From the NCBI GenBank assembly GCA_964034945.1, contig OZ035961.1:10656001-10720000 (forward strand): a DNA stretch of 64,000 bases, read 5' to 3'. The position numbers were made by a program, and so were the translations under genes. Numbering within the stretch: the stretch's first letter is position 1; every line of letters starts with the position of its first letter. Below are positions 33,830 through 46,649 of the stretch, one piece after another. Below the pieces are notes generated by a model, which saw only the letters and a list, made by a program, of their open reading frames with translations, made no database searches and was not told where the DNA came from. The stretch comes from Chrysopilus asiliformis. Taxonomy: Eukaryota; Arthropoda; Insecta; Diptera; Rhagionidae.

Positions 33830-35268
33830 TCCGAAATTTATTTGTTTGAGTGACCCAAGGGTATTTAAATAATTCTCTACAGAATTGTCTACAGCTCCCG
33901 AACATATTCAGTCAATCAGGTGTCTTTTGAAAATTTGATTGGGATGCACCTTTGTTAACGACAATGACGTTGCTACTTACTTGGCCAACAATTTACTCCT
34001 GCTCGGGGCCAATGCCAAGGGCATGTAAATTCCACTGCCAAGTTTCTGTTCACAATAATTTCTGGGTTCCCTTTTTTCAAAAATGCTGTCCATTTCGAAG
34101 TGATTCAGGTACATCACATTAAAGTCGTTGTCCTCAATCTATAGCCGTGTAATTTGACCAAAATATCACATGGGAATTGAACAAAAACCATCGAAAGAAT
34201 ATTTAATTTAAATGAAATGCAATGTCTTGGGAACATCTTGATCGGGTCAATATAATTGGCGTAAAAATCTCATGAATCATAGCAGTATTGGAGTGGACCG
34301 GCTGCGATAGGTGTAACAAGTTATATGAGGTCGGTCTGGCGCTTTCATGGGTTTTATTCCACTTCACCTTCTGTTTGAAAAAAATAAATCAAAAATATTT
34401 TTATGTAGTTTTTTTTCGGGGTACTGAATTGTCCAGTTAACTTCAAGTAATTGTGATTGATTTGTTGTAATTTTTCTTTTCGGGATCATCCGCAGTGGTT
34501 GGTGGTCCCGGCAATCACTCGGACCTGAATAAATTTCAAACGTAATCAATAGGTCGAGTTCAAGTTAGTAAATTTTATGTGTTGATCCAGACGAGGGTTA
34601 AACCTACAAAAAAAAAGTATTTTTAAATAAAATTTTAAAAAATTTGTGAAAAACAGGTTAAAAGATTTTCTAAAGTATTTTTGACAAAAAAGCTGTATGT
34701 AAAATGCGTGACTAATCTATAGCAGAAATAAGAAGGAAATGACGTCAGCTCATGCTCCACTTCGAATATTTACATTGCCAGAGTACAGACCAGACTAGAT
34801 CTAGTTCTTCCTCCGCCTTGGTCAAAAAATTTGTTTGTCATTAATTTGACGGTCATTTGATTCTCTTCCTATAAATGTATCCCTCAAAAAATCTAACAAT
34901 CGCCGCCCTTGTCGAATGTCCAGCGCACATTTCCGTACCGAGGGTGATTTTCAACGAAAATCATGGCACCGACAACCCTAGCAACACAAGATGTCGTAAA
35001 GTGGGCGTTGGGACCACAAAGTCAATAATTTAGTACAAATTTAGGACAGCAATTTCACAACTTTTTATTGTACCTGGTGAGATAATCTTGCACTTCACAG
35101 TTAAAACTAGAGTTTATCTTGTAAACTACTCTTGTGAACAGTCGGAGCTTCATGGGACCCAATGCGCACATTTTTTTAGTGTCGACGGGCAGAAACGGGC
35201 TTGGACTGCTCATCTATGATCTAGAAGAAGCGGATGGTGAGTTTTTGATGGTGTTAGGAATTCGCATA
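33830..35268. other. unannotated stretch
   Basis: No gene, RNA or repeat family is recognisable. Confidence 0.5.
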
Positions 35269-35321
35269 GGGACTGCTCATAAAATATGTTACACTTATTG
35301 GGCTAATACAAATATTGTGAT

Positions 35322-35425
35322 TCATCCATGATTCGCAATCCATGTAAAACTGTAGGTGCGAAGCGGGAAAGAAATTGTTATGAAATCTCATTTGAGGAGG
35401 CCCAGGCTCTTCGAGAGCTGAAGCG
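35322..35425 (+). mobile_element. SINE body fragment
   Basis: About 100 bp (ATTCGCAATCCATG, GAAATTGTTATGAAA, CTCATTTGAGGAGGCCCAGG, CTCTTCGAGAGC) match 54525-54620 with few differences. The tRNA-like head found at 54311 is absent here, so this copy is truncated. It ends in the G-rich tract at 35442. Confidence 0.65.
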
Positions 35426-35441
35426 CCGGTGATGTTGAAGA

Positions 35442-35464
35442 GGGGGGGGGGGGGGGGGGGGGGG
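35442..35464 (+). repeat. G23 homopolymer
   Basis: Twenty-three consecutive G residues. Such a run can fold as a G-quadruplex and is prone to slippage and sequencing error, so its true length is uncertain. Confidence 0.9.
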
Positions 35465-35567
35465 AGAGGAAAGCAGGCACTATAAGTCGTGTGACGGCAC
35501 CATACAAAATTCTTTGAGGGGGGGTTTCGAAAAGCCTAATATTAGCGAAACGCATTTTATAGACACC

Positions 35568-37162
35568 TTCATCCATGGAAAAAATTGCGGAAAATGAAAC
35601 GGCAAAAATAAACCAAAAATAACGCATTTTTTGAAAATTCTTGGCCCGTTGTTTGGTATTTATCGAGATATTAAATGAATTTTATTTTAATTCGTATTAT
35701 GTCTAAATGGATAAAAATAACCCAAAGACTCGACCCAATTTTTGATGTGCTTCGTGTAATCACTGTATTTTCGCCGTATTTGCTGTTCTATTTACTAACA
35801 CAGAAAAAACAACATTAGCGCTATTCTTCAGTGGCGGTGTTTCAGACACCAAATGTGTAAAAAGTCAAGAATTTAACATTTCACTAATCAACTGTCTTGA
35901 AACTGTCGGAACTTCTTTTTACAGAAATCCGGGTTCACGGGGAAGCTTTTTACAATAAAACAAGATGAAAAATCTCTATTTTTAAACATGAGAAAAGAAA
36001 GACATACCGAGTTAATGTTACATCTTAAATAGTAAAATTACACAGAACCTAATTTGGGATCCACTTAAGAAACTGTCAAACCAGAAAAGCAAATATTTGT
36101 CAATAAATACACTTACGATGAAGTTATGAAAATGAAATAAAGATTCTTCTCTTTAATTTAAAGAGCCGTACTTGGTTTCCATTTCTTCTTTTTTTCTATA
36201 ATTTTGTTTCGTAGGTGTCTCAATCAGAAATCATACCCAGAGATTTGGGCAGATTTAGTGTTGAATCTGTGGTCACTTGAATGGCTTAATTGAGTTAAGG
36301 TAAAGATTGCCGGCTCCACTTTGAATAAGACGGTATAATGCTTAGGTGTGATAGACTAAATAAACGTTTCTCCACTTGCCATAAATCGGTCCGTTTTTAA
36401 ACACATGAAAAATATTGACTAAATGCTAATATTGACTTTGGGTGACCATCAACAAATATTGTGTGGAATTTCATTTGTTGATGAAGTGGTCAAAATTGTT
36501 ATTTTAGTTATTTAATACCGATAGTATAAATGAAATCGATTGAGACGACAATGGAAGATAATTCCTTAAAGCTACCGACTCGTAAATCGTTTAATTTGAA
36601 AATTGCGCATAAAACTAATTTGGTTATAGATAAAATTGGAATTCCGAACTCTGTGTTAATTATATTTCAAGAATTTTCATGCGTTTTTCTGTCTCGCACT
36701 GAAGTAATCAACAAATTTCAAGCAGTAAGGTAAACATTTACCTTTAGCATTGATCGCATTGCACGCTTAATTTATTCATAAATATTTGCCTCTCTATAAA
36801 CAAAATTGTGTTTGATGAGAATATTGGAATTTTTTTACCTTGGAAATTTAAATTGTTTGTGGAATCATATCCAACTTATAAGACAGCAATTGTGTTTTTT
36901 TTACATCAGATAATATTATTAGGTATCTTCTTTACAATTTTATCTTCATAAAATTCCTTGCAATGGATCTCTTATTACAGCTGCAAACAATTGATGGTTT
37001 TAAATTCAATCAAAATACTGCTAAGGCGGAAATTCACGATTTTTATTGTTTTTAGTTATCGTAAATATTTGAGTAATATTACGTTTACTTATGATCACTT
37101 TTACTTATGTAGATTAAAGAAAAATTCGAGATGCCAATCTATTAGGCAAAAATATTTTTTTA
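35568..37162. other. unannotated AT-rich stretch
   Basis: No gene, RNA or repeat family is recognisable. Confidence 0.5.
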
Positions 37163-37401
37163 CCGGGGCACCAATCATGTATTCCGACGCGTCTCCGTCT
37201 TTCGACTTCGACGCAGCTTTTAACTCTTGACTTCGCCATATCTGCAGCTTGAAATTTGGCGAAATTGTTACTATGAATCGAAACGTGATTCTGACTGTCA
37301 CTCCAGCAAATTTGAAGCTGCTGATATGGCGAAGTCAAGAGTTAAAAGCTGCGTCGAAGTCGAAAGACAGAGACGCGTCGGAATACATGATTGCTACCCG
37401 G
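37163..37401. mobile_element. fold-back element with 95-bp arms
   Basis: Arms 37163-37258 and 37307-37401 are reverse complements with about six differences. The outer ends are CCGGGG and CCCGG, and the loop is 48 bp. The arm contains TTCGACTTCGACGCAGCTTT and TAACTCTTGACTTCGCCATA. Open frames on both strands (37101-37461) mirror each other because of the symmetry and are not genes. It is either a fold-back MITE or an inverted duplication. It sits at the edge of a family gamma fragment. Confidence 0.8.
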
Positions 37402-37660
37402 GTTTGTTCAACTGGGAAAATTGGACCATTTCGTCTCACCTCCCTCATACAAATGAAGTGATTTTCTTTTGCAAGTTTTTTTTTGCAATTTTCTTGAAAA
37501 CAGTGCGTTGTATCGAAAAATGTATAAAGATAAAATGTGTTAATAATATAATTTTACATAACTTCCCCGTACATCCAAATTCAATTAGATCACACCTTGT
37601 TCCCAACAAAGGGAAAAAATTTCTATCAATATTGGGTCTGAATTTTTAGGTATCGCATTT
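37402..37660 (-). repeat. family gamma repeat fragment
   Basis: TTGTTCAACTGGGAAAATTG followed by a CTCATACAAATGAAGT block, TTTTCTTGAAAACAGTGCG and TATAAAGATAAAATGTG aligns with 40920-41040 and more loosely with the complement of 29700-29830. It has no gene. Confidence 0.5.
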
Positions 37661-37675
37661 CACTATTGCTCCTTA

Positions 37676-37745
37676 GGGGCTGTCCATAAAATACGTTACA
37701 CTAATTTTCGGCTTTCAAACCGCCCCCGCTTATATTTTCCCCCGA
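37676..37745 (+). mobile_element. left half of a 'GGGGCTGTCCATAAA' MITE
   Basis: GGGGCTGTCCATAAAATACG then TTACACTAATTTTCGGCTTT matches the 8992 copy closely and continues into its C-rich centre. The right terminus is missing. Confidence 0.6.
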
Positions 37746-37879
37746 GGTTATATTTTCCCATTGTATTTCTTACTTCATAAAAATGTGGTTTATTACATTT
37801 TTATGATTTTCAAACAAACAAGCCATACATTTTCTATTAGAATTACATCTGAGTGCCCAAGTACACAATATATGGAAGT

Positions 37880-38170
37880 TTTCTTCCCGGGTCTAGGGTT
37901 AAGATGCCGAAATTCTTCATGAACACAATCCTATTATATAATACGAGGAATGTCTGTCTGTCTGTCTGCACAAGCAATCTTGAAAACCCGCCTAACGATT
38001 TTCACGAAACTTGGGGGGTTGGGGATTTTCGGGGACAAGGAATCGATCTAGATAGGTCTCACCTCTGAGAAAATTCCCCTCGATACCCCTCGCCTGGTAT
38101 CTTCGAATGGGGTGGTCCGATCTTAATGAAACTTCACAGTATTACTAAGGGGGCTAAGGGCTTTCTATTT
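37880..38170 (+). repeat. GTCT-containing repeat fragment
   Basis: The block TTCATGAACACAATCCTATT is followed by a perfect TGTC array (37951-37969) and a body with TTTTCACGAAACTTGGGGG, GGGGATTTTCGGGG and AATGAAACTTCACAGTATTA. The first block matches the distal block of family alpha; the body recalls 56850-57050. It is probably a composite or truncated non-coding retroposon. Confidence 0.45.
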
Positions 38171-38172
38171 TT

Positions 38173-38231
38173 CCACTACAAACCTGACTTTTTTTTACTA
38201 CAAACCTGACTTTTTTTACTACAAACCTGAT
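38173..38231. repeat. 22-bp tandem repeat
   Basis: Nearly three copies of CTACAAACCTGACTTTTTTT plus one or two bases follow one another. The last copy is broken. Confidence 0.85.
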
Positions 38232-40769
38232 GTTTTTATATAAAAAAATCAACATTATACCCAATTATACTTCGTAACAAGTCAAAATTCGCTGATAGAG
38301 AAGTGAAATGCTGGGAAAGTTGTACCGGAGATGTTTTTTTCAATTATTTATATCTGATTAAAAAATGTCTTGCTGTAACTTTTGTTATAAATATTTAAAG
38401 TTGTAATTGATACAATTTATATAAAATTTATTAATATCAGAAATCCTTATTTAGATTTTTCAAATCTCTTTTCATAATCAATTATAATTGACTTCGAATT
38501 ACTTATATCTGAAAGGATTAAGATTTCTACTATTATTGGTTTATTAGTGAAATTGTGACCAAATCTGTAAGATATTCCAGTGATAGCAACCCCAGCTCTT
38601 GCAAACAATCTCAAATTGAGATGTTTTCTTGTAATCACTTGTCAACCTGACGTGTTTGAAATTGAAAACGACAGAAACCATGCAACAGAATCTTGGCGCG
38701 TTACAACTTTTTCAGATTTCTTATATTTTTTTCTTGTTTTTTGTTTCATTTTAACATATTTTGTTGTTGTTGTTGTTGTTTGCCGATAAAATCGATGGCG
38801 AATAAAGTGAAGCCTTACTACTGATATCTGAACTCAATTGGGATTAGAGAAGAGGATCACCATAAATGGTTGTCCAATTTGCGTGATTATGGTCTCAGTT
38901 TCTCCACTCTGAGTTGATAGTTTCGATTCGGATCACTTTGGAAGATGTCTGGGAGTCTTTCACAGGTACTTCACACTGCAAACGTAATGTGTCAGCCAAT
39001 TACAAGCGGAGGCCGCATAATATTGCAAACATAAATACCTAAGATGGTCCCATAAATTCAGAATCAATTTGTTCAAATCGAAGTTCAGATTGCTGGATGG
39101 CCATAAACATGTAGAACTCCTCAATGTTAGTTGGATGTAAAGATCTATAGGGTAGTTCATAATAGGAATATATTCGTTATGTTTCTACATCTATCTGTCT
39201 ATTTGTCTGTCTCATTGTCGGTTCGTCCATTTCGAATTTCCTTTAATGGAGAAAGTTCAAATTAATTGGTTATGTAGGATTCACAATGAATTTATGCATG
39301 TCTAATCTCTTCGTACAGGAGATTTCGATCGTGGGATGCAAAAATTTTCTTTGTTTTCTTTGGAAAATGTTTTGTGATCAACAGAAGATGTAGACATTAG
39401 TAGTAAATGTTTCTATTTGTCAAATTCTACAAAACATATATTAATTAATTTCAATGTTTTTTTTCCATTTGCTTCTAATTTTTATTCGATTTTGAGTTTT
39501 CCCATTATGAAAAATTTTGCAATAAAGAAACAAGTTTTTAAGTCAATCGAACGGGACACTGCTAATAAGTGCTGGTCAAATGCGTTCTACGATTGTGCTA
39601 AAATCGAGTTTACCTGTGAAGTGAAGAGACTTACCTTGATATCGCGTAATTCTGTTACTATGATACCACGATCGTAATATTATACAACTACGATTATACC
39701 CAAGCAGTAGCTAAGAATCAATTTTACACAGCTTTAACCATCGTTATTTGTAAGACATTTACATTTAGCCGCACTATATTCACCCATCTGTCTAACGATC
39801 CGTTTTACAACTACAACGAAGAAGGGGCACAGTATCTAAAGGGGGACAAATCAAAGAAACTGGAATCACATAAATTTAATGCTGACATTAATTGATTAAG
39901 AAAAAAAAATCACAATTTTTAACGACATTTTGCTAATCAACCGTGAGAAAGTTTCGCCACAGAATGCACTCAACAAATGACGATTTTATTAAATCATTTT
40001 CTATTGATTCGATTGCCATTATTGCAAGAAACACCGATTCAGCGGATAATGTTTTGAAGGTGATAGGAAGTTGTCTCGCTATTCGCCACTAATGACAAAC
40101 TATATTTTTAAGTGTCAATCGATTTGAAATTTAAAGAAAATTGTTTAGACAAAACTTTTTGCGAAAAAAGAGGATTTGTGGGGAAAAAAACAACAACAAC
40201 ACATGCCAGTCGATCGTATTGTTATGTAAATCGTTTCGACCACTGAACCTTGAAACGAGAGATGATCATGCATTTAATAAATTAGCACCTTTTTAATTGG
40301 ACATTCAGCACCTATAAGAAACTATATATATATGAGATAAGCACCAGGTGCTAATTTCACTTAATATATACTAAAAATATGTCTTAAATCTCTCCATTGT
40401 TTATAAAATTCACAACTTGTTTTATGATCCATTTAAAAAGTCGTTAAACTCCATTAAACCAAAACTAACAATATACAGCTTATTAGATAAATGTTTTAGT
40501 TTTAACCATGATCTAGATTTTATCATAAATTAAGAAGATTATCAGGTATGGTCGGTGGTTGAATCACATTTCGCTGAATGAAAAGTTTTTTTTTTCAGGT
40601 TATTGCTAGTTTGAAGTTCACTTTTGTTTGATAAAACGGATAATTATAATTAAGCGGTTGTATTTGAATATATTTTCTACAGACTTTAATTATACTCTAT
40701 GTGATATATCATATATTAGATTTATTATACCGTTTGTAACGACTCGAACCAATCGTCGCGTCGGGTAAA
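38232..40769. other. unannotated AT-rich stretch with microsatellites
   Basis: A TTG triplet array lies at about 38760-38781. A degenerate TCTG/TCTA run with CATTTCGAATTTCCTTTAATGG at 39185-39250 looks like an eroded GTCT-type repeat. Nothing gene-like is recognisable. Confidence 0.5.
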
Positions 40770-41035
40770 ATGAACTACACCAGGGTTAAAAACTACACTA
40801 CACCAAAAATTACACCAGATTTTGGTTTCCGCATGTCCCTCTGTCTGTCTGTCTGTCCGTCTGTCTGTCAGTTCGTCTGTCTGTCTGTCCGTGAACACCA
40901 TAACTTTTGAATGGGTTGAGCGTTTCTCCTGTTCTTGAACGGGCAAAATCGGACCCTCTGTCATACAAACGAAATTTTTTTTTCACAATTTTCTCGAAAA
41001 CGGCGAGTGGTATTTAAAAATTTATAACGGTAAAA
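40770..41035 (-). repeat. family gamma repeat fragment with GTCT array
   Basis: ACTACACCAAAAATTACACC then a GTCT/GTCC array (about 40836-40890), GGGCAAAATCGGACCCTCTG and TTTCTCGAAAACGGCGAGTG. The order matches 59340-59580. The minus-strand frame with RQTDELTDRRTDRQTEG is microsatellite translation. Confidence 0.6.
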
Positions 41036-43679
41036 TGTAAATCTTGGAAAAAAAATATCAAATTTTTTTTTCGGTGTTCCTAAGCAACATAAGAAGTCTA
41101 AAACTAAAGGTCGCGATCATTATGTTAAGAAATTGGTGCAATTTAAGACGCAACGACCACTTTACGACCTTTTGTGCCACTGGGGTAGTTTTGTCTGTAG
41201 CAGATTTATCGACTCTAAATATTTGGTTTCGACGAAAATTTGATGTCCTTTTCAATGTTTTGAACGGTTTGAAATAAAGGGGCTGCAATGAGCCGAAATT
41301 TGCGTCCCTAACGATGTGCTCGAGTGAACGGTAACCGTATAGCCTCACCTGTGAAATAAATGTTTCAAATTTTTGGGATGACTAACACTTTTTCTATAAA
41401 ATACATCACGCTGGACAGATCGTGAATATCGAACGAATTTATTTTTCAAAAATCTAATAAATCAAAATCTACTGGCAAAAGTTTGTCATCAGTCATAGCT
41501 TGAAGTAAAAATAAAATACAAATGGAATACATTTTTATGAAAAATATTCTTCTGATCTAGCCTAGTGTGTTTAAGTGTTCAAAAGTAACCAAAAAAGTCT
41601 ATAGCAGTCCTCAGAAATGAAACGATATGTATGTTTTCATGTTATTACTACAACTAGGTAGGATTCCTAAATACCAAATAGAGATGACGGCTTGGATCTT
41701 GAATCTTAGACTACCATTTCTATTAAAAAAAATAGTCAACGCATGAATTGTCTATGGTACAGACTATTCACGGTTGAACTGAACTCAGCGTTGAAGTCAT
41801 AGGAATCTGAGGATTGGGGTGTAGTGGACAGAAGATAGTCAGTAGATGATGGCCAGCCACTTGCTCATCATGGGATCTTCTGCAGCATGCGAAAATATTG
41901 GACGCGTTGCGCATACCTTGAGGTACCGAGATAAGTAAATTGACAGGAGAAGTTATTTGTAAACATGTCGGGTAAATGTTGCTGTCACTTTGAATACGCG
42001 AAACCATTTTTCGCGGCCGAATGACTGACTGGCCATGTGACATCTGCAATCGAATTCCATACTATGAGTAAGTGGCCCTACTGGCCAGAGATTAGTGGGG
42101 CGTCCGCAGGAACATCATTTGCGTTTCATACGCATTACAAGCGGTCCGACATGATCTTCCGAATTCAATCATCAGATCTTCAGATGACCCCGACTTTTCC
42201 AACTTGGGTGTTGGTATATTCTGCTACTTATCCTAATTGTTGTTTCGTGGATTTCGCACAGAAAAAAGAGTTTTATATTTCAAGGTCTTGGCAAAAATGT
42301 GGGTAGGTAGCCGAGGAGATTTTTTTGAATTATTCAACGAGATTTTGAATTATTCAAAATCGGGTGTGTTTATCGACTATTGAGGTCTATGCAAATTAAA
42401 TACCGCTGAAAGGCTGACCTGCAAAGAATGCCGGAGAAATTTTCACATGATGCACTAGACCTCAAACGCAGAGTTTCATACCATCTTAAGATGCGGAACT
42501 ATCTTTTTTCCTGAAGAAGTCCTAATTAAAAAATTTTCTTAAATCTTCCAAGAGGTTTTTCTCAATTTTTTGTACACAAAACTACTGAAAATTATTAAAA
42601 ACTCACCTTCATCTTCTGCATCGCAGTTGTACCATCAAAGTACCGCATTTTAAAGATGCGATTTACAATTTCTTACACGTTCCGTATGAACTTTACGGTG
42701 CAAATGAACGAATATCAGCCAGCACACTGTGAAACAGTTGCATTCTATGACATTAACATATAATAAAATATTTTTATGCAATGCATTCTACTTTAATATC
42801 TGAATGCATGTAAAATAGGATTCACCTCAGGGGTCTCAATCGTGAAATTACCGAGTTTTCTGGACTCAGGCGAATATGTGGACAATTTCACACTTGGCTC
42901 TATGTGTGAAGAGGAGGCCATCGTCGTCATCTTCGACCTCACCATCGCTTTACCTTGGATTTTACCTATGAAATGCATTCAACATTTGCAGTAATTCATA
43001 ATATACGAGTATGAGATGCACAATGGGCCAAAGTGTGACAAGTAACGCATTACGTATTCTGATCGTACAGGTTCTAGGAAGTTTTCAACCAATTCGTGTC
43101 TTAGATAAATCAACAAAATTCAATTTCCATCCACCATCGGGGGAAAAAAAATATTTGAAAAAAATTACTACGACTTTTCCAAAACCACGATCATCACGAC
43201 AAGTGTAAAAATATTGTATTATTTTGGAAGAAAACTAGGTAATATCTTGTGATTTCTAAAATATTATACTTTATCAAAGTTCAGATTAAGTCGTTTTTCG
43301 GTTTTCTCTACAGTTTTTTTTGCTATCTTCCTTTTTTTAAAGACGATTTCTAACCTGTTATTATTCCATAGCATAGCATATTTTCTACAATTCAATGCTA
43401 ATTTTGTTCTCTTGCCACTGAAGAAAAGCGGAATTTTATGCGGATTTTCCTTCTTATGTACAAACCTCATGAATTGTCCAATTGAAGGCAATTTGTAATT
43501 GCTAATCGCACATTCAATAAGGAAAATTATTAAAGAATCAAATTTTATATGCTTTTAGTGGTTTCGCAGCTTTTCACATGTCTAAAATACTGGAGAATGT
43601 GGTTAGAAGATTTTGAACGATAGGAATTTTATTTTTATTTTGTTCTTAATAAAATTATTATGCTAATGTATACCAATCT
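41036..43679. other. unannotated stretch
   Basis: A GC-richer patch at 41,780-42,310 carries a 93-codon minus frame (41768-42049) and an 89-codon plus frame (42037-42306). Neither shows a recognisable domain. CTATAAAATACATCACGCTGG at about 41,394 may be a decayed MITE terminus of the 8992 family. Confidence 0.4.
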
Positions 43680-44290
43680 GTTTTCTCTTAACAACTTTTG
43701 AACGGTTCAACCGATTGCGAAAAATGATCTCGCAGACCAGCATCTATCAATTAAAAATTTCTCTTCTTCTCTGCCAGTCAACCCCTTCCTTGATATGTGG
43801 TACCCGCAAAAGTGATTTTGATCAAGTTTTAACCATTAGATAAGCCGTGCCTTAAAAAAAAATTTCTACTATCCGACCATCCTCCGGTAACCTCTCCCCA
43901 CCTATTTCCCAAACAGTTAAAGAAATTTTCATTAGGTTTTTACCAATAAGTCTATAAGGTTTTTACCTTCCTCTTCGGCCATTCGCTTTTGCCAAAACTT
44001 CCACCATGGGGCGGTGAAAATTCCTTGTTTTTCTTTATTTCCGCGAAAATTTGCTGTGGAGGTTTTAGACTTCCCTGACCTTGAATTTGATTTTGGAATT
44101 TCAAAATTCAGAATGAAAGATGCAGTAATACGCATTAATTTTTTCCCATATTTTCTTGGGAAATTTTGCATTGTGGGGTTTTTGAAGCTCGGTCATCACG
44201 AATCTAATGTCAAAATTCTGAAATTTGTACCCGAAGATCCAAGGACAACTTTTTTTTCAAAAGTTCTTAACCTTAGAGTACTAATGTTTG
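43680..44290. repeat. possible diverged retroposon body
   Basis: Phrases such as CAACTTTTGAACGGTTCAAC, CGATTGCGAAAAATGAT, GAAGCTCGGTCATCACGAAT and TTTTTTCAAAAGTTCTTAA recall the bodies at 37880-38170 and 56850-57130. The similarity is weak and no array or terminus remains. Short frames on both strands (43932-44310) are not gene-like. Confidence 0.3.
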
Positions 44291-44540
44291 CATCTGAAAT
44301 TGTATTTTAGCCGCCAATTGATTATTTATGATTTATGTTTAATAAGATTATTTTGTTAATAAAAATCATCCTTTTTTCTTCGATTCTTTTCGAATAAAAA
44401 TTTATTTTACCAACTTTGCGATACAGAAATAAATTTTTGAAATCAAAAATCGCCATTTCTTCAAGCAGTAGCCTCACAGGCAAGGCGTAAAACAAAGCAA
44501 GGCAAACAAGGCGTAAAAAATTCACATCAGTAATCTAGAG

Positions 44541-44808
44541 TAGATACAATAGGGGGCTTCTAGACCGGAAGTTCATTTCTAGACCGGAAGTTGACGTCAT
44601 CGTGAGGGTGTGATTTAGGGGTGAGTCATGCTGACAAGGACATCCGGTTGTAGTTGATAATGGGGTGGTCCAACCATGACTCACCCCCTTATCAACTACA
44701 ACCGGATGTCCTTATCAGCATGACTCACCCCTAAACAACACCGTCACGATGACGTCAACTTCCGGTCTAGAAATGAACTTCCGGTCTAGAAGCCCCCTAT
44801 TGTATCTA
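44541..44808. mobile_element. fold-back element with about 118-bp arms
   Basis: The ends TAGATACAATAGGGGGCTTC and its complement are exact. The inverted repeat continues inward through two tandem copies of TCTAGACCGGAAGTT, then GACGTCATCGTGA, GGGGTGAGTCATGCTGA and ACATCCGGTTGTAGTTGATA, with few mismatches. The centre is only about 30 bp. It is probably a hairpin-type MITE; TA at the edges could be its target. No gene is present. It is much less AT-rich than its surroundings. Confidence 0.85.
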
Positions 44809-46649
44809 CTATCTAGGGTTAAGAACGAAATTTTTAGATATTTTCTGTGTATTTCATAGATATACATATAAAATCCATTTTCTTAATATTGTGGGGTTAA
44901 AAAGCTTTCAAGAAAATTATATTTTTTATCATGCTGAACGGGAAGGGAAGGGCTGGTTGATCTGAAGAGTCCAAAATCTTTAAAGATAGTTTTAAAATTT
45001 TCTGTCCTCTACAAAATTTATTTATTTTGTATTTAGGGGGCGCAATCTATTTTCGTAAGGAATGCCCAACGTATTTGGCCGAATCAGCCCAAACGTAAAT
45101 TTACATTGAAATTGATTAAAAAATTTACATGAGAAATAAGATAATCCACATTCAACTGCACATTAATTGAAGACACAAATGTTTCCCAAAAACCGTAATT
45201 GAATTTGAGTTTAAAGAGTTATTTTAGCCACTTTCAAAGGTAAATGAACATTTTTTCGGTTCAGTGAAGTGATAATTGCACATCAAATTCTGACTTAATA
45301 ATAGGTTTTAACCGGGTCCCACCAGGCATAATCAATCATATATATTTTTTTATCTGCCTTATATTTAAAAAAGTGTAGTGGCCTCCTGCTGACTTAGTCA
45401 CACTTGCTTAACCATAATTACTATACCGATATGGTGGTTGGAAGTCATCAGGATGGTGAATAATTAATTCACTTAATTACCATTGGATGAGTTAAATTTT
45501 CGACAGATTGACCACAAATAGGTAAATACACAGAAACCACCGGTACCGCCAACTTGATTTTTTACTAAGAAACTTACTGAGAAAATCCAATTCTTCGTTA
45601 ACAAAAATTTTAATATTTTATTTAGAAAATGTAGAATATTTTGATGATTCCAAAACAGATTTAGATTTAGTAATAATAATAATCCAAGCGGCCAGAATAT
45701 GTCTGGTGCTATTTGCATATGGCTATAAATTTTGTAAACCTAATTAAATATTTTGAATGAGTTCATTGATTGGTTGTCGAAGCATCCATCCGGGACTCAT
45801 TAGTTGAAAATTTATACGCTAAGATTTTTATATGGGGTCCGCCGGCACAAGTTATTTTTTGTTTTGTGTTTTTTTTTCTTTTGCTCTAGCAACGATAATT
45901 AATTTGGTTACCTGTTGGTCGTTTCGTTGTTTTCTACCATTTTCAACATATCTACCACCTATATTTAAATAATTTCATGTATAAAAGTGATCATCGTCGA
46001 CTCGAAATATCTACGAATACAACATTTTAAATGATGCTCAACCACATTTATGTGACTGACTGTGTATAACGTCAAATATAGGTAGATACACAGGTATACC
46101 TATAACTAAACGAAATCGATATAGTTTAACGCAAATGAAGAGCTTTACTGACATTTTGGACAAGTATTATGTTCTGGTTGACCTTCAAGGAAACATTGTT
46201 CTTAGACGGAGAGTCCAGATTTCTTTCATTTTCAAATGATTTGCCTTTTTTCTGTAAGTTTCGCGTAGCTACGATTCGTTTGTGAAACAAAAACGATTAA
46301 TTTATGACGCATTGACTTTTGTCTAATTTTTTTTACTCACTGACAAATAGTTGTTTAAGATCTATGATAAAATCTGTGTTTTTTCGATACACGAGGTTGA
46401 GTGAAAAATGCCTAGGTAAATCACCTAAGAGAATAAAAATAATTCATTGCTAATAAAACTCATAAATGTCTATCAGATAAAATGCTACAAAATTGAAATA
46501 TTGAACTTTTAATGTATTATATCGGGCTGTGGCCTAGGAATTTCATTAGCTGGTAGACAAAATAAAATTCGTTATTGTTAAAAATAGTTTTCTGATTTAA
46601 AATAAGATCTTAATCAAAAACGAAGCCTTTAAAACTTTTACCTGAAACA
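44809..46649. other. unannotated AT-rich stretch
   Basis: No gene or repeat family is recognisable. A 34-codon ATG frame at 46135-46239 has an unremarkable peptide and no support. Confidence 0.5.

Larger units (their letters stand above)
35269..35567. mobile_element. MITE of the 'GGGGCTGTCCATAAA' family split by a SINE fragment
   Basis: The left end GGGACTGCTCATAAAATATG then TTACACTTATTGGGCTAAT matches the family, as does the right end (complement of GGTGTCTATAAAATGCGTTT then CGCTAATATTAGGCTTTTCG). Between them lies unrelated sequence, including the SINE block at 35322-35425 and a 23-G run. The simplest reading is a roughly 100-bp MITE interrupted by a later insertion of about 190 bp. Confidence 0.5.

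Noticed and set aside
37101..37461. Overlapping frames on both strands with the same peptide (KSRVKSCVEVER)
   Set aside because: The symmetry of the fold-back element produces the same peptide from both arms.
41768..42306. 93-codon minus and 89-codon plus frames
   Set aside because: They overlap slightly, lack motifs and splice support, and a search for LINE-type Cys or RNase H motifs by eye found nothing convincing.
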